Source: Selenomonas sp.
GTDB lineage: Bacteria; Bacillota_C; Negativicutes; Selenomonadales; Selenomonadaceae
NCBI GenBank assembly: GCA_017940705.1
Contig: JAGAYB010000263.1
Location: 1-11,914, forward strand
DNA: 11,914 nucleotides
Reading direction: 5' to 3'
Shown here piece after piece: positions 6,587 to 11,914 of the stretch. Within the stretch, counting starts at the first letter, position 1. Every line of letters starts with the position of its first letter. Under the pieces are notes generated by a model. It did not search any database. It was not told the DNA's origin and saw only the letters and a list, made by a program, of their open reading frames with translations. Position numbers and translations under genes: made by a program.

Positions 6587-7918
6587 TTGAAAGCTGGTTT
6601 TATCAGTCTTGGTTGTTCCAAGAATCGTGTAGATACAGAGGTCATGCTCGGAGAGCTGAAAAGCCACGGCATTGAGATTACCAATAACCCGGCAGAGGCT
6701 GACATTTTGATTGTCAACACCTGCGCCTTTATTCAGTCAGCAAAGGAAGAATCCATTTCCACGGTGCTGGAGATGGCGGAATATAAGGAATCCGGCCGCT
6801 GCCGCAGCCTGATTGTGGCAGGCTGCCTTGGCCAGCGTTACAAGCAGGAACTGCTGGACGAACTGCCGGAGGCTGACGCCATTTTGGGCACAGGCGCATG
6901 GAACAGGATTATGGAAGCGGTGGAGGAAACTTTGAAGGGCCGCCGCATAGTCATTGCCGGAGAAGATGAATCCCTTTACGATGAAAAGACGCCCCGTATC
7001 AGAACTACGCCGGATTACACGGCTTATGTAAAGATTGCCGAGGGCTGTGACAACCGCTGTGCTTTCTGTGCGATTCCGCAGATTCGCGGCCGTTTCCGCA
7101 GCCGGAGGATTGAGGATATCTGCGCAGAAGTGGAAAAACTCACGGAACAGGGCGTCCGGGAAGTGGTGTTCATCGCGCAGGACAGCACCAATTACGGCCG
7201 GGATATCTATGACCGTCCGGCTTTGGCTGACCTCCTCCGGGAAGTGGTCAAGGTGCCGAAACTCAAATGGGTGCGTACCCTGTACTGCTATCCGAAATTC
7301 TTCACCGATGAGCTGATTGAGGTGTATGCTACGGAGCCCAAGGTCTGCAAGTATGTGGATTTGCCCCTGCAGCATGCCCACGATTCGGTGCTGCGCTCCA
7401 TGCACCGTCCCGACACGCAGGAGCAGATGATTACGCTGATTAAGAAACTGCGTGAGCGTATCCCCGATGTAGCCATCCGTTCCACCTTTATTGTCGGGTT
7501 CCCCGGGGAAACTGATGCCCAGTACCAGACCCTGCGCAACTTCCTGACTGAGCAGCGCCTGGATAAGGTGGCGGCCTTCCCTTATTCCCGGGAAGAGGAT
7601 ACGCCGGCCTACGCCATGGAGAATCAGGTTCCCGAGGAAGTTATGCAGGAGCGCTATCATGATTTGATGAGCGTGCAGAGCAAGATTTCCGAGGAGGTAA
7701 ACCAGAGTCTGGAAGGCAAAATCATCGAGGTACTGGTAGAAGGCCGGGATGAGGGACAGCCCAATATTGCGGTGGGACGTTCCTACCGCGAAGCTCCGGA
7801 GGTTGATGGACAGGTTTATATTGAAGGGGATACGGACAGCAAGCCCGGCGATATTATTAAAGTGCGCATCCTGCAGGGCTTTACCTATGATGTGGTGGGC
7901 GAGCCGGTGAAAGAATAA
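6587..7918 (+). CDS. rimO: Ribosomal protein uS12 methylthiotransferase RimO
   Basis: RimO is a radical-SAM enzyme with two iron-sulfur clusters that adds a methylthio group to the conserved Asp of ribosomal protein uS12. The 443-residue product is of normal length. The N-terminal UPF0004 domain supplies Cys10 (SLGCSKNRVD), Cys46 (VNTCAFI) and Cys80 (VAGCLGQR) for the auxiliary cluster. The radical-SAM motif is Cys154-x3-Cys158-x2-Cys161 in EGCDNRCAFCAIPQIRGR. Later blocks include VDLPLQHAHDSVL, FIVGFPGET and AFPYSREEDTPAY, and a C-terminal TRAM domain from about residue 370. The SLGCSKNRVD block and the VDLPLQH context favour RimO over the related tRNA enzyme MiaB. The TTG start is backed by AGGAGGT six bases upstream. 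Confidence 0.95.
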   Translation: MKAGFISLGCSKNRVDTEVMLGELKSHGIEITNNPAEADILIVNTCAFIQSAKEESISTVLEMAEYKESGRCRSLIVAGCLGQRYKQELLDELPEADAILGTGAWNRIMEAVEETLKGRRIVIAGEDESLYDEKTPRIRTTPDYTAYVKIAEGCDNRCAFCAIPQIRGRFRSRRIEDICAEVEKLTEQGVREVVFIAQDSTNYGRDIYDRPALADLLREVVKVPKLKWVRTLYCYPKFFTDELIEVYATEPKVCKYVDLPLQHAHDSVLRSMHRPDTQEQMITLIKKLRERIPDVAIRSTFIVGFPGETDAQYQTLRNFLTEQRLDKVAAFPYSREEDTPAYAMENQVPEEVMQERYHDLMSVQSKISEEVNQSLEGKIIEVLVEGRDEGQPNIAVGRSYREAPEVDGQVYIEGDTDSKPGDIIKVRILQGFTYDVVGEPVKE

Positions 7919-7978
7919 TGTGCCCCCCTTGGGCGCCGGTGAACAATATACCTTTATTTTTATTTTTGGAGGAACTTT

Positions 7979-9556
7979 TTGAAACAGGAACTTAAAAACT
8001 TTGGTGAGATTGAGCTTAGCCGGAAATTGTTGCAGGCTTTAAAGGAGATGGGCTTTGAGGAGCCTTCGCCGATTCAGGCGCAGACGATTCCCTTGACTTT
8101 GGAGGGGCATGATGTTATCGGTCAGGCTCAGACAGGGACGGGCAAGACGGCGGCCTTCGGCATTCCTACGGTGGAGAAAATCACGGAGAAAATACACCGG
8201 GTGCAGGCGCTTATCCTGACGCCGACCCGGGAACTGGCGATTCAGACGGCGGAAGAGCTGAATAAAATCGGCAGGTTCAAACGGGTACGGACGCTGCCGG
8301 TTTACGGCGGCCAGTCCATTGACAGGCAGATTAGAGCCCTGAAGCGCGGTGTCCACATTGTGGTGGGGACACCGGGACGCCTGCTGGACCACCTGAACCG
8401 TGGGACGCTGGAACTGTCCACGGTAAATACGCTGGTGCTGGATGAAGCCGATGAAATGCTGGATATGGGCTTTATCGACGATATTGAAAATATCCTGCGG
8501 CAGATTCCCGCAGGTCGTCAGACATTGCTGTTCTCGGCTACCATGCCGAGGCCTATTGAAAAGCTGTCCCACCGCTATATGCAGCATCCGCAGCGCATTA
8601 CCATCACCAAAGAGAACCTGACAGTTCCCCTGATTGATCAGTTTTACTACGAGACTCGGGAGAAGTTTGAGGGACTGTGCCGGGTGCTGGATGTGGAGGA
8701 AACGGGCAAGCTCATCATCTTTTGCCGCACCAAACGGGCGGTAGATGATTTGGCAGCGTCCTTGGAGGCCCGCGGCTATTCGGCTGGCGGCCTGCATGGC
8801 GATTTGTCCCAGATTCAGCGTGACAGGGTGATGAAGCGTTTCCGTGAAGGGCGCATTGATATACTGATAGCCACGGACGTGGCTGCCAGAGGCATTGATA
8901 TCGACGATATTACGCACGTTATCAATTATGATATCCCACAGGACCATGAGTCCTATGTGCATCGCATAGGCCGCACCGGCCGGGCCGGGCGCAAGGGCGT
9001 GGCCATGACTTTTATCGAGCCCAAGGAATACAGGCAGCTGCGGCTGATTATGAAGCTGGCGCATACGAAAATCCAGCGCAGGGAACTGCCTACGGCTTCG
9101 GATATGCTGGAACATCAGAAGGAACTGGTACAGGAACGTCTGATAAAGACCTTGCAGCAGAATCATTATGATGATTACCATGAAATCATTTCCGATGTGG
9201 CTGACGAGGGCTTTGACATGGTGGATATTGCCGCCGCTGCCTTGAAACTGTCCTTGGAAGGCTTCAAGGATGTGGATAAGGATACGGGAGCCTTTGGCGA
9301 TACGGGCGGTGCTCCCGGTATGGTGCGCCTGTTCCTCAACATCGGGCGCAGCCAGAAAATCCGTCCGGCGGATATCGTCAGAGCCATTGCCGATGAAGCG
9401 GATATTCCCGGCACGACCATCGGGGTTATCAATATTTACGACAAGTTCACCTTCGTGGAAGTTCCCGAAGATGTGGCGGAACGTGTTATGAGCATCATGC
9501 ACCGCAATACGGTGAAGGGCTACAAGGTAAATGTCGAGCCTGCCCGTAAACGGTGA
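7979..9556 (+). CDS. DEAD-box ATP-dependent RNA helicase with DbpA-type RNA-binding domain (CshA/DeaD-like)
   Basis: DEAD-box helicases use ATP to open short RNA duplexes in ribosome assembly, mRNA decay and cold adaptation. All core motifs of the 525-residue product are intact: Q-motif (FEEPSPIQ), motif I AQTGTGKT ending at Thr57 with Lys56, PTRELA, TPGRLLDH, DEAD at 155-158, SAT at 186-188, the ARGID motif around 303-307 and HRIGRTGRAGR at 328-338. Residues about 446-523 form a DbpA C-terminal RNA-recognition fold (VRLFLNIGRSQKIRPADIV), which in relatives directs binding to structured rRNA. CshA and DeaD are both possible names, so no symbol is assigned. The start is TTG with GGAGGAA (7968-7974) just upstream. 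The 60-base leader is U-rich, as in many cold-responsive helicase genes, though no specific element is recognised. Confidence 0.94.
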   Translation: MKQELKNFGEIELSRKLLQALKEMGFEEPSPIQAQTIPLTLEGHDVIGQAQTGTGKTAAFGIPTVEKITEKIHRVQALILTPTRELAIQTAEELNKIGRFKRVRTLPVYGGQSIDRQIRALKRGVHIVVGTPGRLLDHLNRGTLELSTVNTLVLDEADEMLDMGFIDDIENILRQIPAGRQTLLFSATMPRPIEKLSHRYMQHPQRITITKENLTVPLIDQFYYETREKFEGLCRVLDVEETGKLIIFCRTKRAVDDLAASLEARGYSAGGLHGDLSQIQRDRVMKRFREGRIDILIATDVAARGIDIDDITHVINYDIPQDHESYVHRIGRTGRAGRKGVAMTFIEPKEYRQLRLIMKLAHTKIQRRELPTASDMLEHQKELVQERLIKTLQQNHYDDYHEIISDVADEGFDMVDIAAAALKLSLEGFKDVDKDTGAFGDTGGAPGMVRLFLNIGRSQKIRPADIVRAIADEADIPGTTIGVINIYDKFTFVEVPEDVAERVMSIMHRNTVKGYKVNVEPARKR

Positions 9557-9583
9557 TGATATATCCCATTGACATTAGAAGAA

Positions 9584-9590
9584 AGAGGTA
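9584..9590 (+). promoter_or_regulatory. Ribosome binding site deciding between two adjacent ATG codons
   Basis: AGAGGTA abuts the ATG at 9591 with no spacer but stands six bases before the second in-frame ATG at 9597. Normal spacing therefore favours 9597. Confidence 0.65.
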
Positions 9591-9596
9591 ATGAAC

Positions 9597-10244
9597 ATGC
9601 AGAAACAAGCAAAGATTATCGCGGCTTTAGGACTGATGGGCGTTCTCTTTACGGGAACGGGTATGGCAGTGCCGGTGGCTGCTGCGGCTCCGGCAGCTCA
9701 GACGGCCAGCGCTGACAGCACTCAGGCTGCTGTTCCTTATGTGTATACCAGCAAGGAATACGGTTATACGATTAACTGCCCGAAAAAGCCCAATGTCATC
9801 CCGGCAGATGCTATTTATGAAAACAAGAAAGGCGAAGTCCTCATCTTTGACAATGAAGGCTACACCATTAAAAATGCCTGGGTTATCATCAAAGATGCTT
9901 TCGAGGAAAAGAGCATGCCGGACCTCAATAAAATCAATGAGGAAGAGGCTAAAAAGTACTGCTCCGATTTGATGAGCAGCAATGGCTACGAAGCGATTGA
10001 ACTCATCAGCCGTACCAAGAAGGACAAGGCTATCTATGCCATTACGGCCAAGGAAATCGAAATCGACAGCAATGGTGACGGCAAGCCGGATATGACGGCC
10101 AAGGCTGATACGCAGATGGCTGTGACGTTCTTCCGTGGCAACAAGGGCGGCCGTTACTCCATCCAGCTCATTGACAATCCCGAGCTGCGGAACAGTGCCA
10201 TTGCGCTGTTTCAAAAGGGCGTAACCACCTTCAAGGAAAAATAA
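9597..10244 (+). CDS. Exported protein of unknown function with an EF-hand-like loop
   Basis: I do not recognise a named family. The 215-residue product has a clear signal peptide: basic start MQKQAK, hydrophobic stretch IIAALGLMGVLFTGTGMA, then an alanine-rich segment with possible AxA cleavage sites before about residue 40. The mature domain begins YVYTSKEYGYTINCPKKPNV. Its layout (Tyr-Gly-Tyr opening, mixed strands, closing ALFQKGVTTFKEK) recalls the small PsbP/Mog1-like folds often found in exported lipoproteins, but that is a guess. Two cysteines (61 and 122) could form a disulfide after export. Residues 157-165, DSNGDGKPD, match the calcium-binding loop pattern DxNxDGxxD. An ATG at 9591 would add two residues but sits directly against the ribosome binding site. 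It has its own strong terminator and lies 40 bases after the helicase gene. Confidence 0.8.
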   Translation: MQKQAKIIAALGLMGVLFTGTGMAVPVAAAAPAAQTASADSTQAAVPYVYTSKEYGYTINCPKKPNVIPADAIYENKKGEVLIFDNEGYTIKNAWVIIKDAFEEKSMPDLNKINEEEAKKYCSDLMSSNGYEAIELISRTKKDKAIYAITAKEIEIDSNGDGKPDMTAKADTQMAVTFFRGNKGGRYSIQLIDNPELRNSAIALFQKGVTTFKEK

Positions 10245-10265
10245 TTGCACAGGATAATTTAACGG

Positions 10266-10308
10266 AAATTCGGCAGGACTTTTGTGTGTTCCTGCCGAAT
10301 TTTATTAT
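10266..10308 (+). terminator. Rho-independent terminator after the exported protein gene
   Basis: AAATTCGGCAGGA (10266-10278) pairs perfectly over 13 bp with its complement at 10290-10302, around an 11-base loop, and continues into TTTATTAT. It lies 21 bases after the stop codon. Confidence 0.88.
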
Positions 10309-10356
10309 TGTATATGGGAAAAATTTGCGGCGTTAGGCCATTGGAGGACATAGATA

Positions 10357-11013
10357 ATGAAGTATAGTAGCAAGGCTTTGAGCATGGCTGTGGGCATGCT
10401 GTTGCTGGGGCAGGTGGCTTTTGCCGCTGATGCAGGCACAACAGGAGGCGCTCAGGATTTTGCCCGTTCCCTTACGCCTCAGGACAGTAAGACGGTGGAT
10501 ACCGGCAAAAAAGCGGCTAAGGCCGTCGATGACGCAGTGCATAATCTGCCGGAGCTGAATGCCCGTCTGCATTGGGCGGCGGTCAAGAGCCCTAAGGAAC
10601 TGGCCGAGGAGCAGAAGGCTGCCCAGCGCCAGAATAAAGCTATACCCATTATCATCACTGCGGCTGATGTAGACAAAGCCCGTAAGGAAGAGAAAAAGCA
10701 GGGCAAGAAACCGGCTGTGCCGATTATTTCACCACGGCCCTTGCAGCCCCCGACAATAACACCACAAGCGCCGGTGCAGCAGCCCGTTGTTCAGCCTCAG
10801 GCACCGCAGCCGGTGGACGGCAATGTGGTGGAGCTTCCCCCGGTGCAGCCAGTGGCTCAGCCGCAGCCTGCCAGCCTTGCCCCTGTAACGCCGACAACGC
10901 CTGCGACCATTGATATGCTGGATGCTTTGGTAGAAGTTACCAGCGTAGAGCTGCAGGTGCGGCCTGTGACGGATGACAATATCACGGAGCTGACCATTCA
11001 GCCTGTGCGCTGA
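10357..11013 (+). CDS. Exported Pro/Gln-rich protein of unknown function
   Basis: The 218-residue product begins with a textbook signal peptide (residues 1-23, ending QVAFA before AD). A charged, Lys/Glu/Ala-rich helical stretch follows (about 50-118, including PKELAEEQKAAQRQNKA). Next is a low-complexity segment rich in Pro, Gln and Val (about 119-183, for example QAPVQQPVVQPQAPQP), then a short C-terminal domain rich in Val and Thr (IDMLDALVEVTSVELQVRP). Pro-rich linkers like this often span the cell wall or periplasm, as in TonB, but there is no N-terminal membrane anchor apart from the cleavable signal, and no known domain is recognised. The ribosome binding site GGAGGA (10343-10348) is eight bases before the ATG. 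The gene stands between two terminators and is probably transcribed alone, although I could not place its promoter. Confidence 0.8.
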   Translation: MKYSSKALSMAVGMLLLGQVAFAADAGTTGGAQDFARSLTPQDSKTVDTGKKAAKAVDDAVHNLPELNARLHWAAVKSPKELAEEQKAAQRQNKAIPIIITAADVDKARKEEKKQGKKPAVPIISPRPLQPPTITPQAPVQQPVVQPQAPQPVDGNVVELPPVQPVAQPQPASLAPVTPTTPATIDMLDALVEVTSVELQVRPVTDDNITELTIQPVR

Positions 11014-11026
11014 ACGGTGCAATAAG

Positions 11027-11056
11027 AAAAACCTCCCGGAGATTAGGGAGGTTTTT
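11027..11056. terminator. Bidirectional rho-independent terminator
   Basis: AAAAACCTCCC (11027-11037) pairs perfectly over 11 bp with GGGAGGTTTTT (11046-11056) around an eight-base loop. The A-run and T-run on the two flanks let it act on both strands. On the plus strand it ends the Pro/Gln-rich protein gene 14 bases after its stop. Confidence 0.92.
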
Positions 11057-11067
11057 CCTATCATGAC

Positions 11068-11107
11068 AAAGAAAAAGACCACGAAGTGGGATTGACTTCG
11101 TGGTCTT
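11068..11107 (-). terminator. Minus-strand rho-independent terminator of the candidate small RNA
   Basis: A perfect 13-bp stem (11075-11087 with 11095-11107) encloses the loop GGGATTG. Read on the minus strand the stem is followed by TTTCTTT after its own closing TT, a proper U-tract. On the plus strand the stem is followed by CATAGGG, which is not. The polarity is therefore minus, yet no minus-strand protein gene ends here. Confidence 0.75.
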
Positions 11108-11231
11108 CATAGGGAAGGGATGATAAAAAATTTGAGAAATGGGAAGCAAGAAGGGTGGGATGTTCCTTCTTGTCTAGGGAATCAATAAGAGTTACTTAGC
11201 TAGGGGATTGACTAGCGTCTCTCTTATTGAC
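11069..11231 (-). ncRNA. Candidate regulatory small RNA with seven unpaired UCCC motifs
   Basis: No coding frame of note covers this stretch, yet on the minus strand it has all parts of a small-RNA gene. A perfect TATAAT (11243-11238) predicts a start near 11231, one base ahead of a 10-bp stem (11230-11221 with 11191-11182). That stem encloses a 5-bp inner stem (11216-11212 with 11203-11199). A second hairpin pairs 11172-11165 with 11154-11147. A single-stranded linker with six U in a row follows, then the 13-bp terminator. UCCC occurs seven times (plus-strand GGGA at 11088, 11112, 11117, 11141, 11157, 11177 and 11204), and every copy falls in a loop or linker. C-rich loops of this type in RoxS/RsaE pair with Shine-Dalgarno sequences; that role is inferred here. 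I recognise no named RNA family. Confidence 0.6.
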
Positions 11232-11237
11232 ATGTTC

Positions 11238-11266
11238 ATTATAACCAAGATTTCTGAAAAGAATAT
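11238..11266 (-). promoter_or_regulatory. Candidate promoter of the small RNA (perfect -10, weak -35)
   Basis: On the minus strand TATAAT occupies 11243-11238. Seventeen bases upstream the -35 position (11266-11261) reads ATATTC, a poor match to TTGACA. A perfect -10 with a poor -35 is typical of promoters that need an activator, and a palindrome overlaps the -35 edge. Confidence 0.5.
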
Positions 11267-11281
11267 GTAACCCGGGTTACA
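11266..11281. promoter_or_regulatory. 16-bp perfect palindrome, CRP/FNR-form operator candidate
   Basis: TGTAACCCGGGTTACA is fully self-complementary and fits the half-site form TGTNA-N6-TNACA of the CRP/FNR superfamily. Its centre (11273.5) is about 42 bases upstream of the predicted small-RNA start, which is the class II activator position. It is about 84 bases upstream of the predicted start of the M48 gene on the other strand. The cognate regulator is unknown. Confidence 0.5.
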
Positions 11282-11341
11282 AAAGGAAAAAAATGCAGAA
11301 ATTTTTTTGAAGAGGATTTTCATTTTCTTCTAACTGTTATG

Positions 11342-11350
11342 TGGTAGAAT
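11342..11350 (+). promoter_or_regulatory. Candidate extended -10 promoter of the M48 peptidase gene
   Basis: TGGTAGAAT gives a TGn extension and a five-of-six match to TATAAT. The -35 region is T-rich without a clear hexamer. Transcription would start near 11357, leaving a leader of about 40 bases. Apart from this and the palindrome, I see nothing in 11282-11341. Confidence 0.45.
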
Positions 11351-11384
11351 AGGAAGAAGTTTATGAACAGTTCCTTAGGAAGTC

Positions 11385-11390
11385 GAGGTG
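11385..11390 (+). promoter_or_regulatory. Ribosome binding site fixing the TTG start of the M48 gene
   Basis: GAGGTG is six bases before TTG at 11397. The first in-frame ATG, at 11424, would cut off the basic start of the signal peptide and has no ribosome binding site. Confidence 0.75.
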
Positions 11391-11396
11391 ACTATC

Positions 11397-11914
11397 TTGC
11401 GAAAAAAGATTTTACATATAGTTATGGCCGGCTGCGTGGGGCTGAGTACAGCCCTGCTGCCACTATCAAAGGCTGAGGCTGTGGACGGCTGGGGGGCGGC
11501 AGCGCAGGCTTTGGGCGTGTATGCCGTCTATAAATCAAGCCTGGTCAGCATTTTGGCGTTGGGCAACGATGCCAACGCTCAGGTGCAGAGCCGGGCACAG
11601 GATATTAGGCAAAACGGGCTGGACCCCAATCCCAATGATGTACGGGTGGTTGATGCTGTGATGCAGCAGCTGGTGCTCCATGGGGACTACGTGCTGAAAA
11701 ATAATTCCCTGCCCTTTATCTGGGCGGTGAATGACAGCAAGGACTTCAATGCGGCCTGCTATCCGACCAATTACATCAGTGTAAACAAGGCTCTGGTCAG
11801 GGGGCTGAATCTGGAGCCGGATGAATTGGCTGCGGTGCTGGCCCATGAAATGACTCATGGACTGGAACAGCACAGCGCCAGCAATTATGCCAAGGCCGTG
11901 GCGCAGTACATGGG
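11397..11914 (+). CDS. Exported M48-family zinc metallopeptidase, 5' part
   Basis: The frame starts at TTG and is open at the right edge, giving 172 residues. The N-terminus is a signal peptide: RKK, a hydrophobic stretch through LSTALLPL, and a likely cleavage after AEA at residue 28. A Cys at residue 13 (MAGC) makes a lipoprotein conceivable, but its hydrophobic stretch would be very short. Residues 150-154, HEMTH, followed by GLEQHS, are the HExxH zinc site of M48 peptidases, with His150 and His154 as ligands and Glu151 as general base. The third ligand lies beyond the window. FNAACYPTNYISVNKALV upstream and EPDELAAVLAHE leading into the motif are typical of the family. Exported M48 proteins such as BepA act in envelope protein quality control; that role is only suggested here. 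Confidence 0.88.
   Translation, partial: MRKKILHIVMAGCVGLSTALLPLSKAEAVDGWGAAAQALGVYAVYKSSLVSILALGNDANAQVQSRAQDIRQNGLDPNPNDVRVVDAVMQQLVLHGDYVLKNNSLPFIWAVNDSKDFNAACYPTNYISVNKALVRGLNLEPDELAAVLAHEMTHGLEQHSASNYAKAVAQYM

Noticed and set aside
7920..7936. GTGCCC/GGGCGC hairpin after rimO as a terminator
   Set aside because: The stem is only six pairs including a wobble, and the T-rich stretch begins about 15 bases after it, too far for an intrinsic terminator.
8039..9502. A 487-codon open frame on the minus strand, fully antisense to the helicase gene
   Set aside because: It mirrors a strongly conserved DEAD-box gene, its translation shows no domain and is rich in His, Gln and Arg as shadow frames are, and no ribosome binding site or promoter was seen. 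The same holds for the minus-strand frames at 1909-2649, 5798-6448, 6737-7660 and 11535-11873.
9569..9574. Perfect TTGACA just after the helicase gene
   Set aside because: A -10 element at 16-18 bases would fall on the start codons of the next gene and reads TGAACA, so no usable promoter results.
11266..11281. Palindrome as a CcpA cre site
   Set aside because: cre sites are 14 bases with a central CG four-base core (TGTAAnCGnTTACA); here the half-sites are separated by six bases, which fits the CRP/FNR form instead.

Overview
The window looks like a chromosomal housekeeping region of an anaerobic, diderm Firmicute of the Negativicutes, probably Selenomonas-like. This is an inference. It rests on the mix of Gram-positive-type genes (yqeK, rsfS, cvfB, an LCP protein), strong GGAGG-type ribosome binding sites, frequent TTG starts, roughly balanced GC content and a motility gene (cheV). 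No mobile element, rRNA, tRNA or CRISPR array was seen.

Layout. Positions 1-4273 hold a tightly packed plus-strand run: the 3' end of proA, a 51-residue membrane microprotein, nadD, yqeK, an LCP (LytR-CpsA-Psr) protein, rsfS and cvfB. Neighbours overlap or lie at most 24 bases apart, so they are probably one operon. It links proline synthesis, NAD synthesis, Ap4A breakdown, wall-polymer attachment and ribosome silencing. After a 98-base gap comes a lone cheV with a strong terminator. A promoter embedded in that terminator probably drives an orphan periplasmic solute-binding protein. A long G-U-rich hairpin separates that gene from rimO (TTG start), followed by a DEAD-box RNA helicase with a DbpA-type C-terminal domain (also TTG). 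Two exported proteins of unknown function follow, each with a strong terminator. The window ends inside an exported M48 metallopeptidase (TTG start, HEMTH motif).

The most interesting stretch is the 383-base gap between the last two genes (11014-11396). On the minus strand it looks like a complete small-RNA gene. It has a perfect TATAAT, and a 16-bp perfect palindrome of CRP/FNR form (TGTAA-N6-TTACA) centred near -42. The roughly 163-nt transcript begins at a stem-loop, carries seven UCCC motifs that all fall in loops or linkers, and ends in a 13-bp terminator hairpin followed by a T-rich tail. That architecture resembles C-rich regulatory RNAs such as RoxS/RsaE that pair with ribosome binding sites. 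Read on the plus strand, the same motifs are GGGA in loops, as in CsrA-sponge RNAs, but promoter and terminator polarity favour the minus strand.
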